DNA of 10,654 nt from Acidobacteriota bacterium. Lineage in GTDB: Bacteria > Actinomycetota > Acidimicrobiia > Acidimicrobiales > SHLQ01. Below, piece after piece: positions 1-6,370 of this stretch. Each line of letters opens with the position of its first letter. The stretch's first letter is position 1. The stretch covers positions 1 through 10,654 of the forward strand of contig JADFOM010000064.1 in the NCBI GenBank assembly GCA_022562835.1, written 5' to 3'. Made by a program: the position numbers and the translations under genes. The notes beneath the pieces were generated by a model. It did not search any database. It was not told where the DNA came from and was given only the letters and a program-made list of their open reading frames with translations.

Positions 1-1425
1 TCCCGTGACCATATAGTAAATGGCCAGCCATGGGTTGATTGGGCCCAGGTTACCGCCGTCTGTGCCCGCACTCACTTGCACACCGTGGTTGTAGGCCGTG
101 CGGTAAGGCGGACCGCCACCGAAGTTGCCTGCATAGTTTTGGCTTTGAGACGAAAAGCCAGCACCCAGTGCCTGCAATCGATCCAGCGTATCTTCCGATA
201 CATCGAATACATGCGCCAACTGCCAACGGAGATCGGTAATCGGCGCCAGTGCATGCACCAATTCCCACTCATCCAAGAAAGCGGAGGCCTGGTTGTCGGG
301 TATGGCATGCTGATGATGATTGAGGCCATTTAAAGCCATCAATAATGCCGCATCCGCATAATAAGCGGGAAGCGGTATCGATCCACCCAGATCACTATTC
401 ACCACAAATTCCCCCAAGGACACATTTCGTAACATGGCGGTCCCGGGTGGATCGTTGAGCAACCGGTCTACATTGTTATTCAGGCTGTTCAATGAGGAGT
501 TTCGATCCTGTGAGCCCAGTGCCTGACGCACTCTCAGGAATGCGACGCTGTTGTCGTAAAATGGGCGAACAGCAACGTCATTGACTGGGTCGCCCGAGAA
601 ACTGAATATGCTGGTCAGGCCCACGCCAGCGGACCATCCCATAAGAGCCAGGGTCTCACGCTTTCGATCATCCGTGCTGTGTTCCGCCGCCAGGGCACTG
701 CGGGCCGCAGAATCGTTGCTGATGCTGCCATCGGTGGCGACGGTTATGCCGCGCGATTCGAAATAGTTCGCGGCGGCAGAGTTGGCCGTGCTGGGTCCAC
801 CAAAGCCTGCGGAGATAAATACCGGCCGGTCTACGTTGTCCAGGCACTGGCGACTGGGTAAACCGGCGCTGGTCAAATTGGCAGCATCGCCTTCGGCAGC
901 AAACTGAGTGGTCGTTATGCCGCCGATCGCGGTGACAAAGTTATCTACCGTGGCGTCGCCCGAGACAACTGGAATTGAGCGCACCTGAACTTCGCGGTTC
1001 AGAATGTCGATGGTGTCCTGGCAGGAAAAGGCGTTGTCCATCTGCGCCACATTGTTTCCCGGACGCCCTGCACGATCAAACCAATGCACGTGGTTGTCGA
1101 TCAAGCCCGGCATGAGCACCCGGCCTTGCAAATCGATTTGTTGCGCACAATCACCCAGTAACGGGGCATCGATTACACTGATTTTTCCGTCCAATATCTC
1201 CAGTGATGACACCACCGTACCCAGCGGGTCCATGGTCAAGATTGTGCCATTGTGAAAACCAATATCGCATTCACCATCAGAATTGACTTGCCACAAGGGA
1301 TCAGCGCTGTCTTGTTCCAATAAGGCGCCGAAGTAACCGTCATTGCCAGCGCCAGAACGGTCGATTATCGTTTGTCCACTAGCCTCTTCAAAATCCCAGT
1401 AGCCCACCAACTGAGCAGCGTCCGG
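1..1425 (-). CDS. LamG-like plus amidohydrolase_3 protein, both ends missing
   Basis: The minus-strand frame is open from the window edge to the junction near 1425 and continues into the F420 gene. It begins with a LamG/concanavalin-like stretch (LVGYWDFEEASG, then IIDRSGAGNDG, about 1410-1330), then an amidohydrolase start (GFHNGTILTMD, 1260 down) and the metal-binding motif MPGLIDNHVHW (about 1113-1081), which supplies the HxH pair. Further on, LAHVFDVSEDTLDRLQALG (about 210-163) and VQVSAGTDGGN (about 75-43) match the later His and Gly-Thr-Asp metal-site regions of the YtcJ-like amidohydrolase_3 family, which hydrolyses C-N bonds in amides or formamides. The substrate cannot be told. The C-terminus lies outside the window and the true N-terminus, probably an export signal before the LamG part, is absent. 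Sampled blocks have lower GC (26/60, 30/60, 30/60) than the rest, pointing to a different source genome. Family is confident; continuity with the neighbour is doubtful. Confidence 0.8.
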
Positions 1426-1440
1426 ATCCACGCCGGCAAC
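1411..1440. other. Abrupt junction between two sequence types
   Basis: Left of about 1420 the sequence is lower in GC and encodes LamG/amidohydrolase; right of about 1430 it encodes the F420 oxidoreductase with GC near 60%. The switch is in frame on the minus strand (VAGV to DPDAAQLVGYW). A GGATCC sits at 1424-1429. The contained GATC is the sort of site at which restriction-library inserts can be co-ligated, and short identical sequence can also cause assembly chimeras. No mobile-element hallmark or target duplication is visible. Chimerism is an inference. Confidence 0.65.
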
Positions 1441-1920
1441 AAAAATCTTCGGGTCGCCATAGGGGTTGGGTCCGGGATCAAACATCGGTGTCATCAGAAC
1501 GTGTGTGTAGAACTCGCCACGGAACTCGAGCGGCGCCGAATCATTCCAGCTGGCCCAGATTGCACGAATCGCCTGCACCATCTCTCTCATCCGAGCGGCA
1601 GGCGACGACCACGGCATAGAGAACCGTTTCGTGATGTGCGGTTTGATCTGTGAGCCAAGTCCCAGAATGAAACGTCCCTCCGAAAGTTTGTGAAGGTCAT
1701 AACCGATGTTGGCGAGCGTCATCGGATTGCGGGCAAAGGCGACAGCAATCCCCGTGCCGATCTCGACTCGGCTGGTGTTTTGCGCCGCAACAAGCGCAGG
1801 AAAGAACGGGTCGTGCTTGAGTTCCGCGGTGAACACACCGTCGTATCCAGCCTCTTCTAGAATCGAGGAGCGTTTCGCAGCCTCGACAAGGTCGTCCTGG
1901 ATTCCACCGTCGATCTTCAA
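1426..1920 (-). CDS. LLM-class F420-dependent oxidoreductase, N-terminal half only
   Basis: The frame starts at a TTG (1920-1918) giving MKIDGGIQ, the usual opening of TIGR03617-type F420-dependent oxidoreductases. An AGAGGGGA Shine-Dalgarno lies about 8-9 bases ahead, and no ATG or GTG start fits as well. Recognisable family stretches follow: GYDGVFTAELKHDPF, VEIGTGIAVAFARNPMTLA, EGRFILGLGSQIKPHITKRF, WNDSAPLEFRGEFYTH and PNPYGDPKIFVAGV. These proteins are luciferase-like TIM barrels that use coenzyme F420 as hydride carrier, and are abundant in Actinobacteria. Only about 165 of roughly 320 expected residues are present. Right after VAGV the family signal stops and a LamG sequence begins in the same frame. 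The gene diverges from the leader ORF/MBL unit, with about 90 bp between them. Truncation is certain; whether it is biological or an assembly/cloning join is not. Confidence 0.85.
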
Positions 1921-2010
1921 TGTTTCGGTCCCCTCTGACCCACGATTTGTCGCTGGCCTGGTCGAATGTGACTGCCTATGCTCATCGCACTGCGCCACAA
2001 AGGAGACCAC

Positions 2011-2067
2011 ATGGGTCGCATCTTCGTATATTCCGGCAAGATCAGCCGACCATGGATCGCCCGATAA
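2011..2067 (+). CDS. Possible 18-codon leader ORF, coupled to the MBL gene
   Basis: ATG at 2011 follows a near-ideal AAAGGAG (1999-2005) by 5 bases, the best ribosome-binding site in this intergenic region. The ORF encodes MGRIFVYSGKISRPWIAR and ends in TAA at 2065-2067, overlapping the ATG at 2067 of the hydrolase gene as TAATG. That hydrolase start has no Shine-Dalgarno of its own, so ribosomes ending on the leader could re-initiate there. The peptide matches no family I recognise and has no run of one amino acid that would suggest attenuation. It could also be chance, or the remnant of an N-terminus displaced by a frameshift. Confidence 0.4.
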   Translation: MGRIFVYSGKISRPWIAR

Positions 2068-3356
2068 TGGCCGCTGGCGATCACCCACTCGAGGTCTCCT
2101 CGCGCGTCATAGACGCGGGCGAGAGCGACGAGGCCACCAACCGTCTCACCAACGAGCTCAGCGAGCTGGCCGACGACATCTCGATCGTCGAATCGTTCTC
2201 TCACGTCATCACATTCCGTACAGAGGATGGATTGGTGTGTTTCGACACGAGCCACGCAAACTCAGCCGTCGCGGTGACCGAGGCGCTACGCACATGGAGC
2301 GACGATCGGGTGCACTCGCTCGTCTACACCCATGGACACATCGATCACGTCGGAGGCAGCGGTGCAATCGCAGCCGACGCCGAGCGACGCGACCACGCTG
2401 TTCCGGCGGTTGTGGGCCACGAGGCGATTGCCGCGCGGTTTGAGCGATATGACAAGACCAACGAATACAACATAACTATCAACGCGCGGCAGTTCGGCAA
2501 TGTAGGCCGCAGCGGAGTGCCGATGATGACGGGGTCGGACCGCTTCTTGCCCCCGGACACGTTGTGGCCGACGCTCACGTTCGACGAGTCGCTCTCGGTG
2601 AAGATCGGCGACACGGAGTTCGTGCTTCACCACGATCGCGGCGAGACCGACGATCACTGCTGGGCATGGGTTCCGTCGCGCAAGGCTTTGTGTGTAGGCG
2701 ACTTCGTCACATGGGTCTTCCCCAACGCTGGTAACCCCCAGAAGGTGCAGCGCTACCCGCTCGAATGGGCCAAGGCTCTGCGCAAGATGATGGCCTACGA
2801 AGCTGAGCTGTTATTGCCGGCCCATGGGCTGCCAATCGAGGGAACCGGACGTATCAACCGAGTGCTCGACAACCTGGCCGAAGCGCTGGAGTTCCTCGTA
2901 GCCGAGACGATCGCGGCGATGAACGCTGGGGCACCGCTCGACGAGATCATCCATGCGGTCAAGCTGCCCGAGGAAACTTTAAAACGGCCGTGGATGCAAC
3001 CGATCTATGACGAGCCCGAGTTCGTTGTCCGCAACATCTGGCGCCTCTACGGCGGCTGGTGGGATCTGAAACCCGACACCCTCAAACCATCACCGCGCGC
3101 TGTGTTTGCATCAGAGGTCGCGACGTTGTCAGGTGGTGTGGAGGTCCTGGCAGAGCGTGCCAAGGCGGTGATGGACGCCGGAGATCATCGCCTCGCGTGT
3201 CACCTGATAGAACTCGCAATCGATGCGGACTGGTCGAACCGCGCTACTCACGAGGCGCGTGCCGAGATCTATTCACAACGCCGCCGTGCCGAACTCAGCC
3301 TGATGGCCAAAGGCATCTACGCCGGCGTCATACGCGAGTCCCGCGATCTGTCTTGA
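2067..3356 (+). CDS. Alkylsulfatase-like metallo-beta-lactamase-fold hydrolase
   Basis: This 429-residue protein has the metallo-beta-lactamase zinc motif THGHIDH (88-94), a GETDDH His (197), GDF Asp (212) and PAHG His (253), which together form the two-metal site. It is followed by the WRLYGGWWD segment (325-333), typical of the alkyl-sulfatase dimerisation region, and a helical C-terminal part with LACHLIELA (377-385). The SdsA1-type family hydrolyses primary alkyl sulfates to alcohol and sulfate, but many relatives have unknown substrates, so the exact reaction is inferred. The frame is open upstream to 1920. I prefer the ATG at 2067 (MAAGDHPLEVSSR), because homology seems to begin there and the start overlaps the leader ORF stop; ATG 2052 is the alternative and neither has a clear Shine-Dalgarno. 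There is no signal peptide from 2067, suggesting a cytoplasmic enzyme. A strong terminator lies just downstream. Confidence 0.88.
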   Translation: MAAGDHPLEVSSRVIDAGESDEATNRLTNELSELADDISIVESFSHVITFRTEDGLVCFDTSHANSAVAVTEALRTWSDDRVHSLVYTHGHIDHVGGSGAIAADAERRDHAVPAVVGHEAIAARFERYDKTNEYNITINARQFGNVGRSGVPMMTGSDRFLPPDTLWPTLTFDESLSVKIGDTEFVLHHDRGETDDHCWAWVPSRKALCVGDFVTWVFPNAGNPQKVQRYPLEWAKALRKMMAYEAELLLPAHGLPIEGTGRINRVLDNLAEALEFLVAETIAAMNAGAPLDEIIHAVKLPEETLKRPWMQPIYDEPEFVVRNIWRLYGGWWDLKPDTLKPSPRAVFASEVATLSGGVEVLAERAKAVMDAGDHRLACHLIELAIDADWSNRATHEARAEIYSQRRRAELSLMAKGIYAGVIRESRDLS

Positions 3357-3358
3357 TG

Positions 3359-3408
3359 TTTTTCTGACCCCTAGAGCGCCCTTTTGGGCGCTCTAGCGGT
3401 CAGAAAAA
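3359..3408. terminator. Bidirectional intrinsic terminator
   Basis: An inner perfect 11-bp stem, CTAGAGCGCCC (3371-3381) with GGGCGCTCTAG (3386-3396), closes a TTTT loop. An outer 11-bp stem, TTTTTCTGACC (3359-3369) with GGTCAGAAAAA (3398-3408), is separated from it by one C-C mismatch (3370/3397). The A/T ends give a U-tract in both directions. It lies between the convergent MBL hydrolase and glutathione peroxidase genes and should stop transcription from both. Confidence 0.93.
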
Positions 3409-3415
3409 CAGAGAA

Positions 3416-3892
3416 TCAGAGGTAATTGGGCAGGTCCGAGGCGACTTCCTCGGGGGTGGTCGGTGGGGCATAGCGCTTGAGCACGGTCCCGTCGCGACCG
3501 ACGAGGAACTTCTCAAAGTTCCAAGTGATGTCAGCTGTGTCGCCCTCGCCTGGTTGTGCCGTCTTGAGCAGCGTGTAGAGCGCTGCCTCGTCGTCGCCGT
3601 TTACCTCAATTTTGGAGAACATCGGGAAATCGACGTCGTACTCCGACGACGCGAACTCTGCGATCTCCGCATCGGTGCCTGGCTCCTGTCCACCGAACTG
3701 GTTACAAGGAAAGCCGAGAACGGCGAATCCCTGGTCAGCGAAATCGTGATGAATCGTACGCAGACCTGCGTACTGAGGTGTCAGCCCTCATTTAGTCGCA
3801 ACGTTGACTACCAGACAGACCTTTCCCTCGAAGTCACCAAGCGATACCGAATCACCGGTGATCGATGTCATCTCCAGATCATGGAACCCCAT
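3416..3892 (-). CDS. Selenocysteine-containing glutathione peroxidase (in-frame TGA = Sec35)
   Basis: Reading the TGA at 3790-3788 as selenocysteine gives a complete 158-residue glutathione peroxidase, the usual length for bacterial members. The TGA is in the peroxidatic position: VNVATK-U-GLTPQYAG. Downstream, in the same frame, are LGFPCNQFGGQEPG (59-72) and TWNFEKF (123-129), completing the catalytic tetrad U35, Q69, W124 and N125. The enzyme reduces H2O2 or organic and lipid hydroperoxides using thiols. The start at 3892 (MGFHDLEMTS) has AGAGG about 7 bases upstream; in-frame ATGs at 3898 and 3907 are alternatives. With TGA read as stop, only a 68-residue C-terminal ORF starting at 3622 would be called. 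There is no signal peptide, so it is cytosolic. The gene follows the acyl-CoA ligase on the same strand after a 200-bp repeat-bearing gap, and has a palindrome just upstream. Expression requires SelA, SelB, SelC and SelD, which are not in this window. Confidence 0.92.
3756..3790 (-). promoter_or_regulatory. Bacterial SECIS element for Sec insertion
   Basis: Beginning 14 bases after the UGA (3790-3788), the minus strand folds into a perfect 7-bp stem, GTACGCA (3773-3767) with TGCGTAC (3762-3756), capped by GGTC (3766-3763). Bacterial SECIS elements lie in the coding region just after UGA and present a small G/U-containing apical loop to SelB. The core GCAGGTCTGC matches, as I recall it, the apical part of the Escherichia coli fdhF element. 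A short UGAGG/CCUCA pairing that includes the UGA is also possible. Binding to SelB is inferred. Confidence 0.85.
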
Positions 3893-3908
3893 CTGCATTC
3901 CTCTCATT

Positions 3909-3921
3909 AGTGAACTTCACT
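3909..3921. promoter_or_regulatory. Possible operator palindrome upstream of the GPx gene
   Basis: AGTGAA (3909-3914), a central C and TTCACT (3916-3921) form a perfect 6+1+6 inverted repeat, 17 bases before the chosen GPx start. On the minus strand a TAGGGT (about 3932-3927), compatible with a -10 hexamer, lies just upstream, so a bound repressor would cover the likely transcription start. No regulator gene is nearby and short palindromes also occur by chance. Confidence 0.35.
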
Positions 3922-3951
3922 CACCCTACGGGCTAACACTCACACGACGAT

Positions 3952-4131
3952 GGTCAGCCACGTTGACCGCTAGGTCCCCTAGGTCCCATCGCGCAACAGG
4001 CGTCGAAGGATCTTGCTAGACCTCCACGTTGACCGCTACGTCTGATCGCGCAACAGGCGCCGAAGGATCTTGCTAGACCTCCCGGTTGACCGCTACGTCT
4101 GATCGCGCAACAGGCGCCTAAGGATCTTGCC
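3952..4131. repeat. 57-bp tandem repeats copied from the 3' end of the ligase gene
   Basis: Three head-to-tail units are visible: 4075-4131 (the genuine 3' end of the ligase gene plus its flank), 4018-4074 and 3952-4017. Anchors of the form GTTGACCGCT recur at 4085, 4028 and 3962, giving periods of 57 and 66 bp. On the minus strand each unit encodes KILRRLLRD followed by a TAG in the same frame as the ligase, because 57 is a multiple of three. The third unit is the most diverged and carries a 9-bp internal duplication. The array fills most of the gap between the ligase and the GPx gene. Confidence 0.9.
3970..3987. repeat. 9-bp tandem duplication inside the outermost repeat unit
   Basis: CTAGGTCCC occurs twice in succession (3970-3978 and 3979-3987). 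It accounts for the 66-bp rather than 57-bp length of this unit and, on the minus strand, duplicates the GGG-ACC-TAG stop region. Confidence 0.85.
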
Positions 4132-5640
4132 TGACGCCGACTTGGGGATTTCGTCGGTGAACTCGACGATGCGGATCTGCTTGTAGCTAGCCACCTTGCC
4201 CTTGACGAACGACTGGACCTCCTCGGCACTGACCGAAGCGTCAGGCTTGGTCACGACGAACGCCTTTGGCAGCTCGCCGGCCTCCTCGTCTGCTATCCCG
4301 ATCACCGCTACGTCCGCTATCGCCGGGTGGGTCAACAACAGCGCTTCGAGCTCAGCCGGTGGTACCTGGAATCCCTTGTATTTGATCAGCTCCTTGAGCC
4401 GATCGACGATGTAGCAGTGCCCATCGGCATCGATCTTTGCAACGTCGCCGGTGTGCAACCAACCGTCTGAGTCGATCGTGTGGCTGGTCTCTTCTGCGTT
4501 GTTGAGATAGCCCTTCATAACCTGCGGACCCCGAATCCACAGCTCGCCCACACCGTCGACCGGTTGATCGACACCCTCTTCGTCAACGATGCGACACTCG
4601 GTGTTGGACACGGTTAAACCCGAAGAACCCGGCCTGAAACCACCCCGCGGCGTGGCATGCGATACCGGTGACAGCTCGGTCATCCCGTATCCCTGCACAA
4701 CGTCGCAGCCCACACGCTCAGATGCCTCACGCGCCAACTCGGCACCAAGCGGGGCTGCGCCCGAGAACACGAGATTCAGCGACGAGAGGTCGTGCTCGTC
4801 GATGACCGGATGCTTCGCCAGCGCCAAGACCATTGGAGGTACGACAAAAAACTGCGTTATGTGATGTGTTTCGATCAAGGTGAGTGCCTGGACCAGGTCG
4901 AAACGAGGCACCGATACAACGGTTACGTCATTGGCCAAAAGACCATTCATCAGGACCTGCATCCCGTAGATGTGGAAGAAGGGCAGAGCCGCGAGCGCCA
5001 GTTCGTGTTCGCCATACGTGAGCACGTGATCCATCTGGGCGATGTTGGCCACCAGGTTGCGATGCGTGAGCATCACACCCTTTGGCAGCCCGGTCGTGCC
5101 CGACGAGTAGGGCAGTACGGCAATGTGCTCGGCCGGGTCGAGCGCGACCTGGTCAATTGGATCTCCGTACAACGATTCCAGTGATGTCGCCCCCTCGGCT
5201 TCACCGAAAACCACTATCTCGTTTACGGGCGTGTCAACTATTGCCGCGGCGGCGAGCTCCATCGCTGCGGGAAGCGTCACGATCATAGAAGCACCAGAGT
5301 CGATCAGCTGATGACGAATCTCGTCAGGGGTGTAGGTCGGGTTCACCGTCGTGACGGTGCCGCCGGCGCGAACCGCCCCGTGGAAGGCCACCGCATACTC
5401 GGGCATGTTCGGTGCCATGATCGCAAGCGTTGAACCTGTGCCGAACCCTCGGGCCGACAAACCTCCCGCTAGGCACTTGACCGCTTCGAATAGTCGGGCG
5501 AAAGACCACTCCTCACCGCTCACACCCTCGATCATCGCAATTCGGTCCCCAAGCTCATCGGCCCTTGCAAAAACAAGATCGGTGATCGTTCCTCGCGGAA
5601 TCTCGACGTCGGGCAACGGACTGGAATGAATGATCGTCAT
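4093..5640 (-). CDS. 4-coumarate-CoA ligase-like acyl-CoA synthetase
   Basis: This 515-residue protein belongs to the ANL adenylate-forming superfamily. It activates a carboxylic acid with ATP to an acyl-adenylate and transfers it to CoA. Motifs in order are the P-loop YSSGTTGLPKG (178-188), LPFFHIYGM (219-227), SGAAPLGAEL (293-302), GYGMTELSP (317-325), GELWIRGPQVMKGYLN (365-380), GWLHTGD (393-399), DRLKELIKYKGFQV (413-426) and the C-terminal PKSASGKILRR with catalytic Lys505. Overall resemblance is to plant-type 4CL and bacterial medium-chain or aryl-CoA ligases; the acid substrate is not predictable. I chose ATG 5640 (MTIIHSSPLPDVEIPRG); ATG 5646 and GTG 5673 are in frame and no Shine-Dalgarno clearly decides. 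It diverges from the HAD gene across about 60 bp. Its last codons and stop are repeated twice more downstream. Confidence 0.93.
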   Translation of the reverse strand: MTIIHSSPLPDVEIPRGTITDLVFARADELGDRIAMIEGVSGEEWSFARLFEAVKCLAGGLSARGFGTGSTLAIMAPNMPEYAVAFHGAVRAGGTVTTVNPTYTPDEIRHQLIDSGASMIVTLPAAMELAAAAIVDTPVNEIVVFGEAEGATSLESLYGDPIDQVALDPAEHIAVLPYSSGTTGLPKGVMLTHRNLVANIAQMDHVLTYGEHELALAALPFFHIYGMQVLMNGLLANDVTVVSVPRFDLVQALTLIETHHITQFFVVPPMVLALAKHPVIDEHDLSSLNLVFSGAAPLGAELAREASERVGCDVVQGYGMTELSPVSHATPRGGFRPGSSGLTVSNTECRIVDEEGVDQPVDGVGELWIRGPQVMKGYLNNAEETSHTIDSDGWLHTGDVAKIDADGHCYIVDRLKELIKYKGFQVPPAELEALLLTHPAIADVAVIGIADEEAGELPKAFVVTKPDASVSAEEVQSFVKGKVASYKQIRIVEFTDEIPKSASGKILRRLLRDQT

Positions 5641-5686
5641 GCCCATAGCATGCGCGAGCCTGCGCCGCCGCACAAGTAGCGAGGCC

Positions 5687-5692
5687 TACTGT
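5687..5692 (+). promoter_or_regulatory. Putative -10 box for a leaderless HAD transcript
   Basis: TACTGT fits the TANNNT actinobacterial -10 pattern and lies 8 bases before the GTG at 5701, so transcription would begin at or within a base or two of the start codon. No convincing -35 box is seen. Confidence 0.4.
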
Positions 5693-5700
5693 GGGAAGTC

Positions 5701-6369
5701 GTGGCCCCTGAGTTGGTGATATTCGACTGCGACGGCGTGTTGGTGGACAGCGAAAGGCTGATGATCCACTACGAGTCGATCGGACTGCGAAAAGCAGGTT
5801 TCGATATCAGCGCGGACGAAATCGCCCAGCGTTACGTGGGCTTGAGCTACGCCGACATGAAAGCCGGGCTGGAAACACAATTCGCCAGCAAGATTCCAGA
5901 TGGTCTTCTCGAGGCCATCGAAGCCGATGTGCTGTCACGGTTCGCGGCCGAACTCGAGCCGATCGACGGAATGGCAGAACTCTTGGCCTCATTGTCGCTG
6001 CCGACCTGTGTGGGATCCTCAAGTGACCCGGAGAGGATCGAGCTGTCGCTAGATGTCACCGGGCTCAGCACCTTCTTTGATCGTGAGCGAATCTTTTCGG
6101 CAACGATGGTCGAACGAGGAAAACCAGCGCCCGATCTGTTCGAGCACGCCGCGGCGCGGTGTGGTGTCGGTCCAGTTCACTGCATCGTCGTCGAGGACAG
6201 TCCCCACGGGGTTAGCGCCGCGGTCGCAGCAAACATGGCCGTCGTAGGGTTCGCTGGTGGCGGACATGCGAGTGCCGCTCTCACTCAGCGTCTACACGAT
6301 GCCGGCGCTGTCACAGTCGCCCGACACGCGGACGAACTCGCCGCACACCTAACGGCACTATCGCCCTAA
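5701..6369 (+). CDS. HAD-superfamily hydrolase, phosphoglycolate phosphatase/beta-phosphoglucomutase-like
   Basis: This 222-residue protein shows all four HAD motifs. Motif I is IFDCDGVLVDS with nucleophile Asp9 and acid/base Asp11; motif II is GSSSDPERI (105-113); motif III is Lys141 in ERGKPAPDLF; motif IV is VEDSPHGVSAA (164-174). The alpha-helical cap between motifs I and II (about 18-85) places it in subfamily IA, with the GS1-like, phosphoglycolate phosphatase and beta-phosphoglucomutase enzymes. It is cytosolic and probably dephosphorylates or isomerises a small sugar or organic phosphate; the substrate is unknown. The GTG start at 5701 is favoured because the protein begins MAPELVIFDCDG as family members do. 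It has only a weak GGGAAG upstream, very close to the start, and may be leaderless. The stop ends one base from the stop of the convergent lipoprotein gene. Confidence 0.92.
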   Translation: MAPELVIFDCDGVLVDSERLMIHYESIGLRKAGFDISADEIAQRYVGLSYADMKAGLETQFASKIPDGLLEAIEADVLSRFAAELEPIDGMAELLASLSLPTCVGSSSDPERIELSLDVTGLSTFFDRERIFSATMVERGKPAPDLFEHAAARCGVGPVHCIVVEDSPHGVSAAVAANMAVVGFAGGGHASAALTQRLHDAGAVTVARHADELAAHLTALSP

Positions 6370-6370
6370 C

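Noticed and set aside
1706..2443. Plus-strand 245-codon ORF across the F420 gene and MBL start
   Set aside because: It overlaps the recognisable F420 coding sequence on the other strand and the MBL frame. The product is low-complexity Arg-rich in its second half.
3416..3622. A stand-alone 68-residue GPx C-terminal gene, or a GPx pseudogene broken by a stop
   Set aside because: The frame continues upstream with intact GPx sequence to 3892, and the only stop is a TGA at the Sec/Cys position with a SECIS-like hairpin after it. Decay would not put the single stop there.
3952..4131. CRISPR array or transposon end repeats
   Set aside because: The units are directly adjacent without spacers and are copies of the ligase 3' end. 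No cas genes, transposase or terminal inverted repeats are present.
3954..4229. Minus-strand 91-codon ORF with repeated ACCAIRRSGQ-like segments
   Set aside because: It is the shifted-frame reading of the 57-bp repeats and the ligase C-terminus. Its repeats simply mirror the DNA repeats and it has no independent support.
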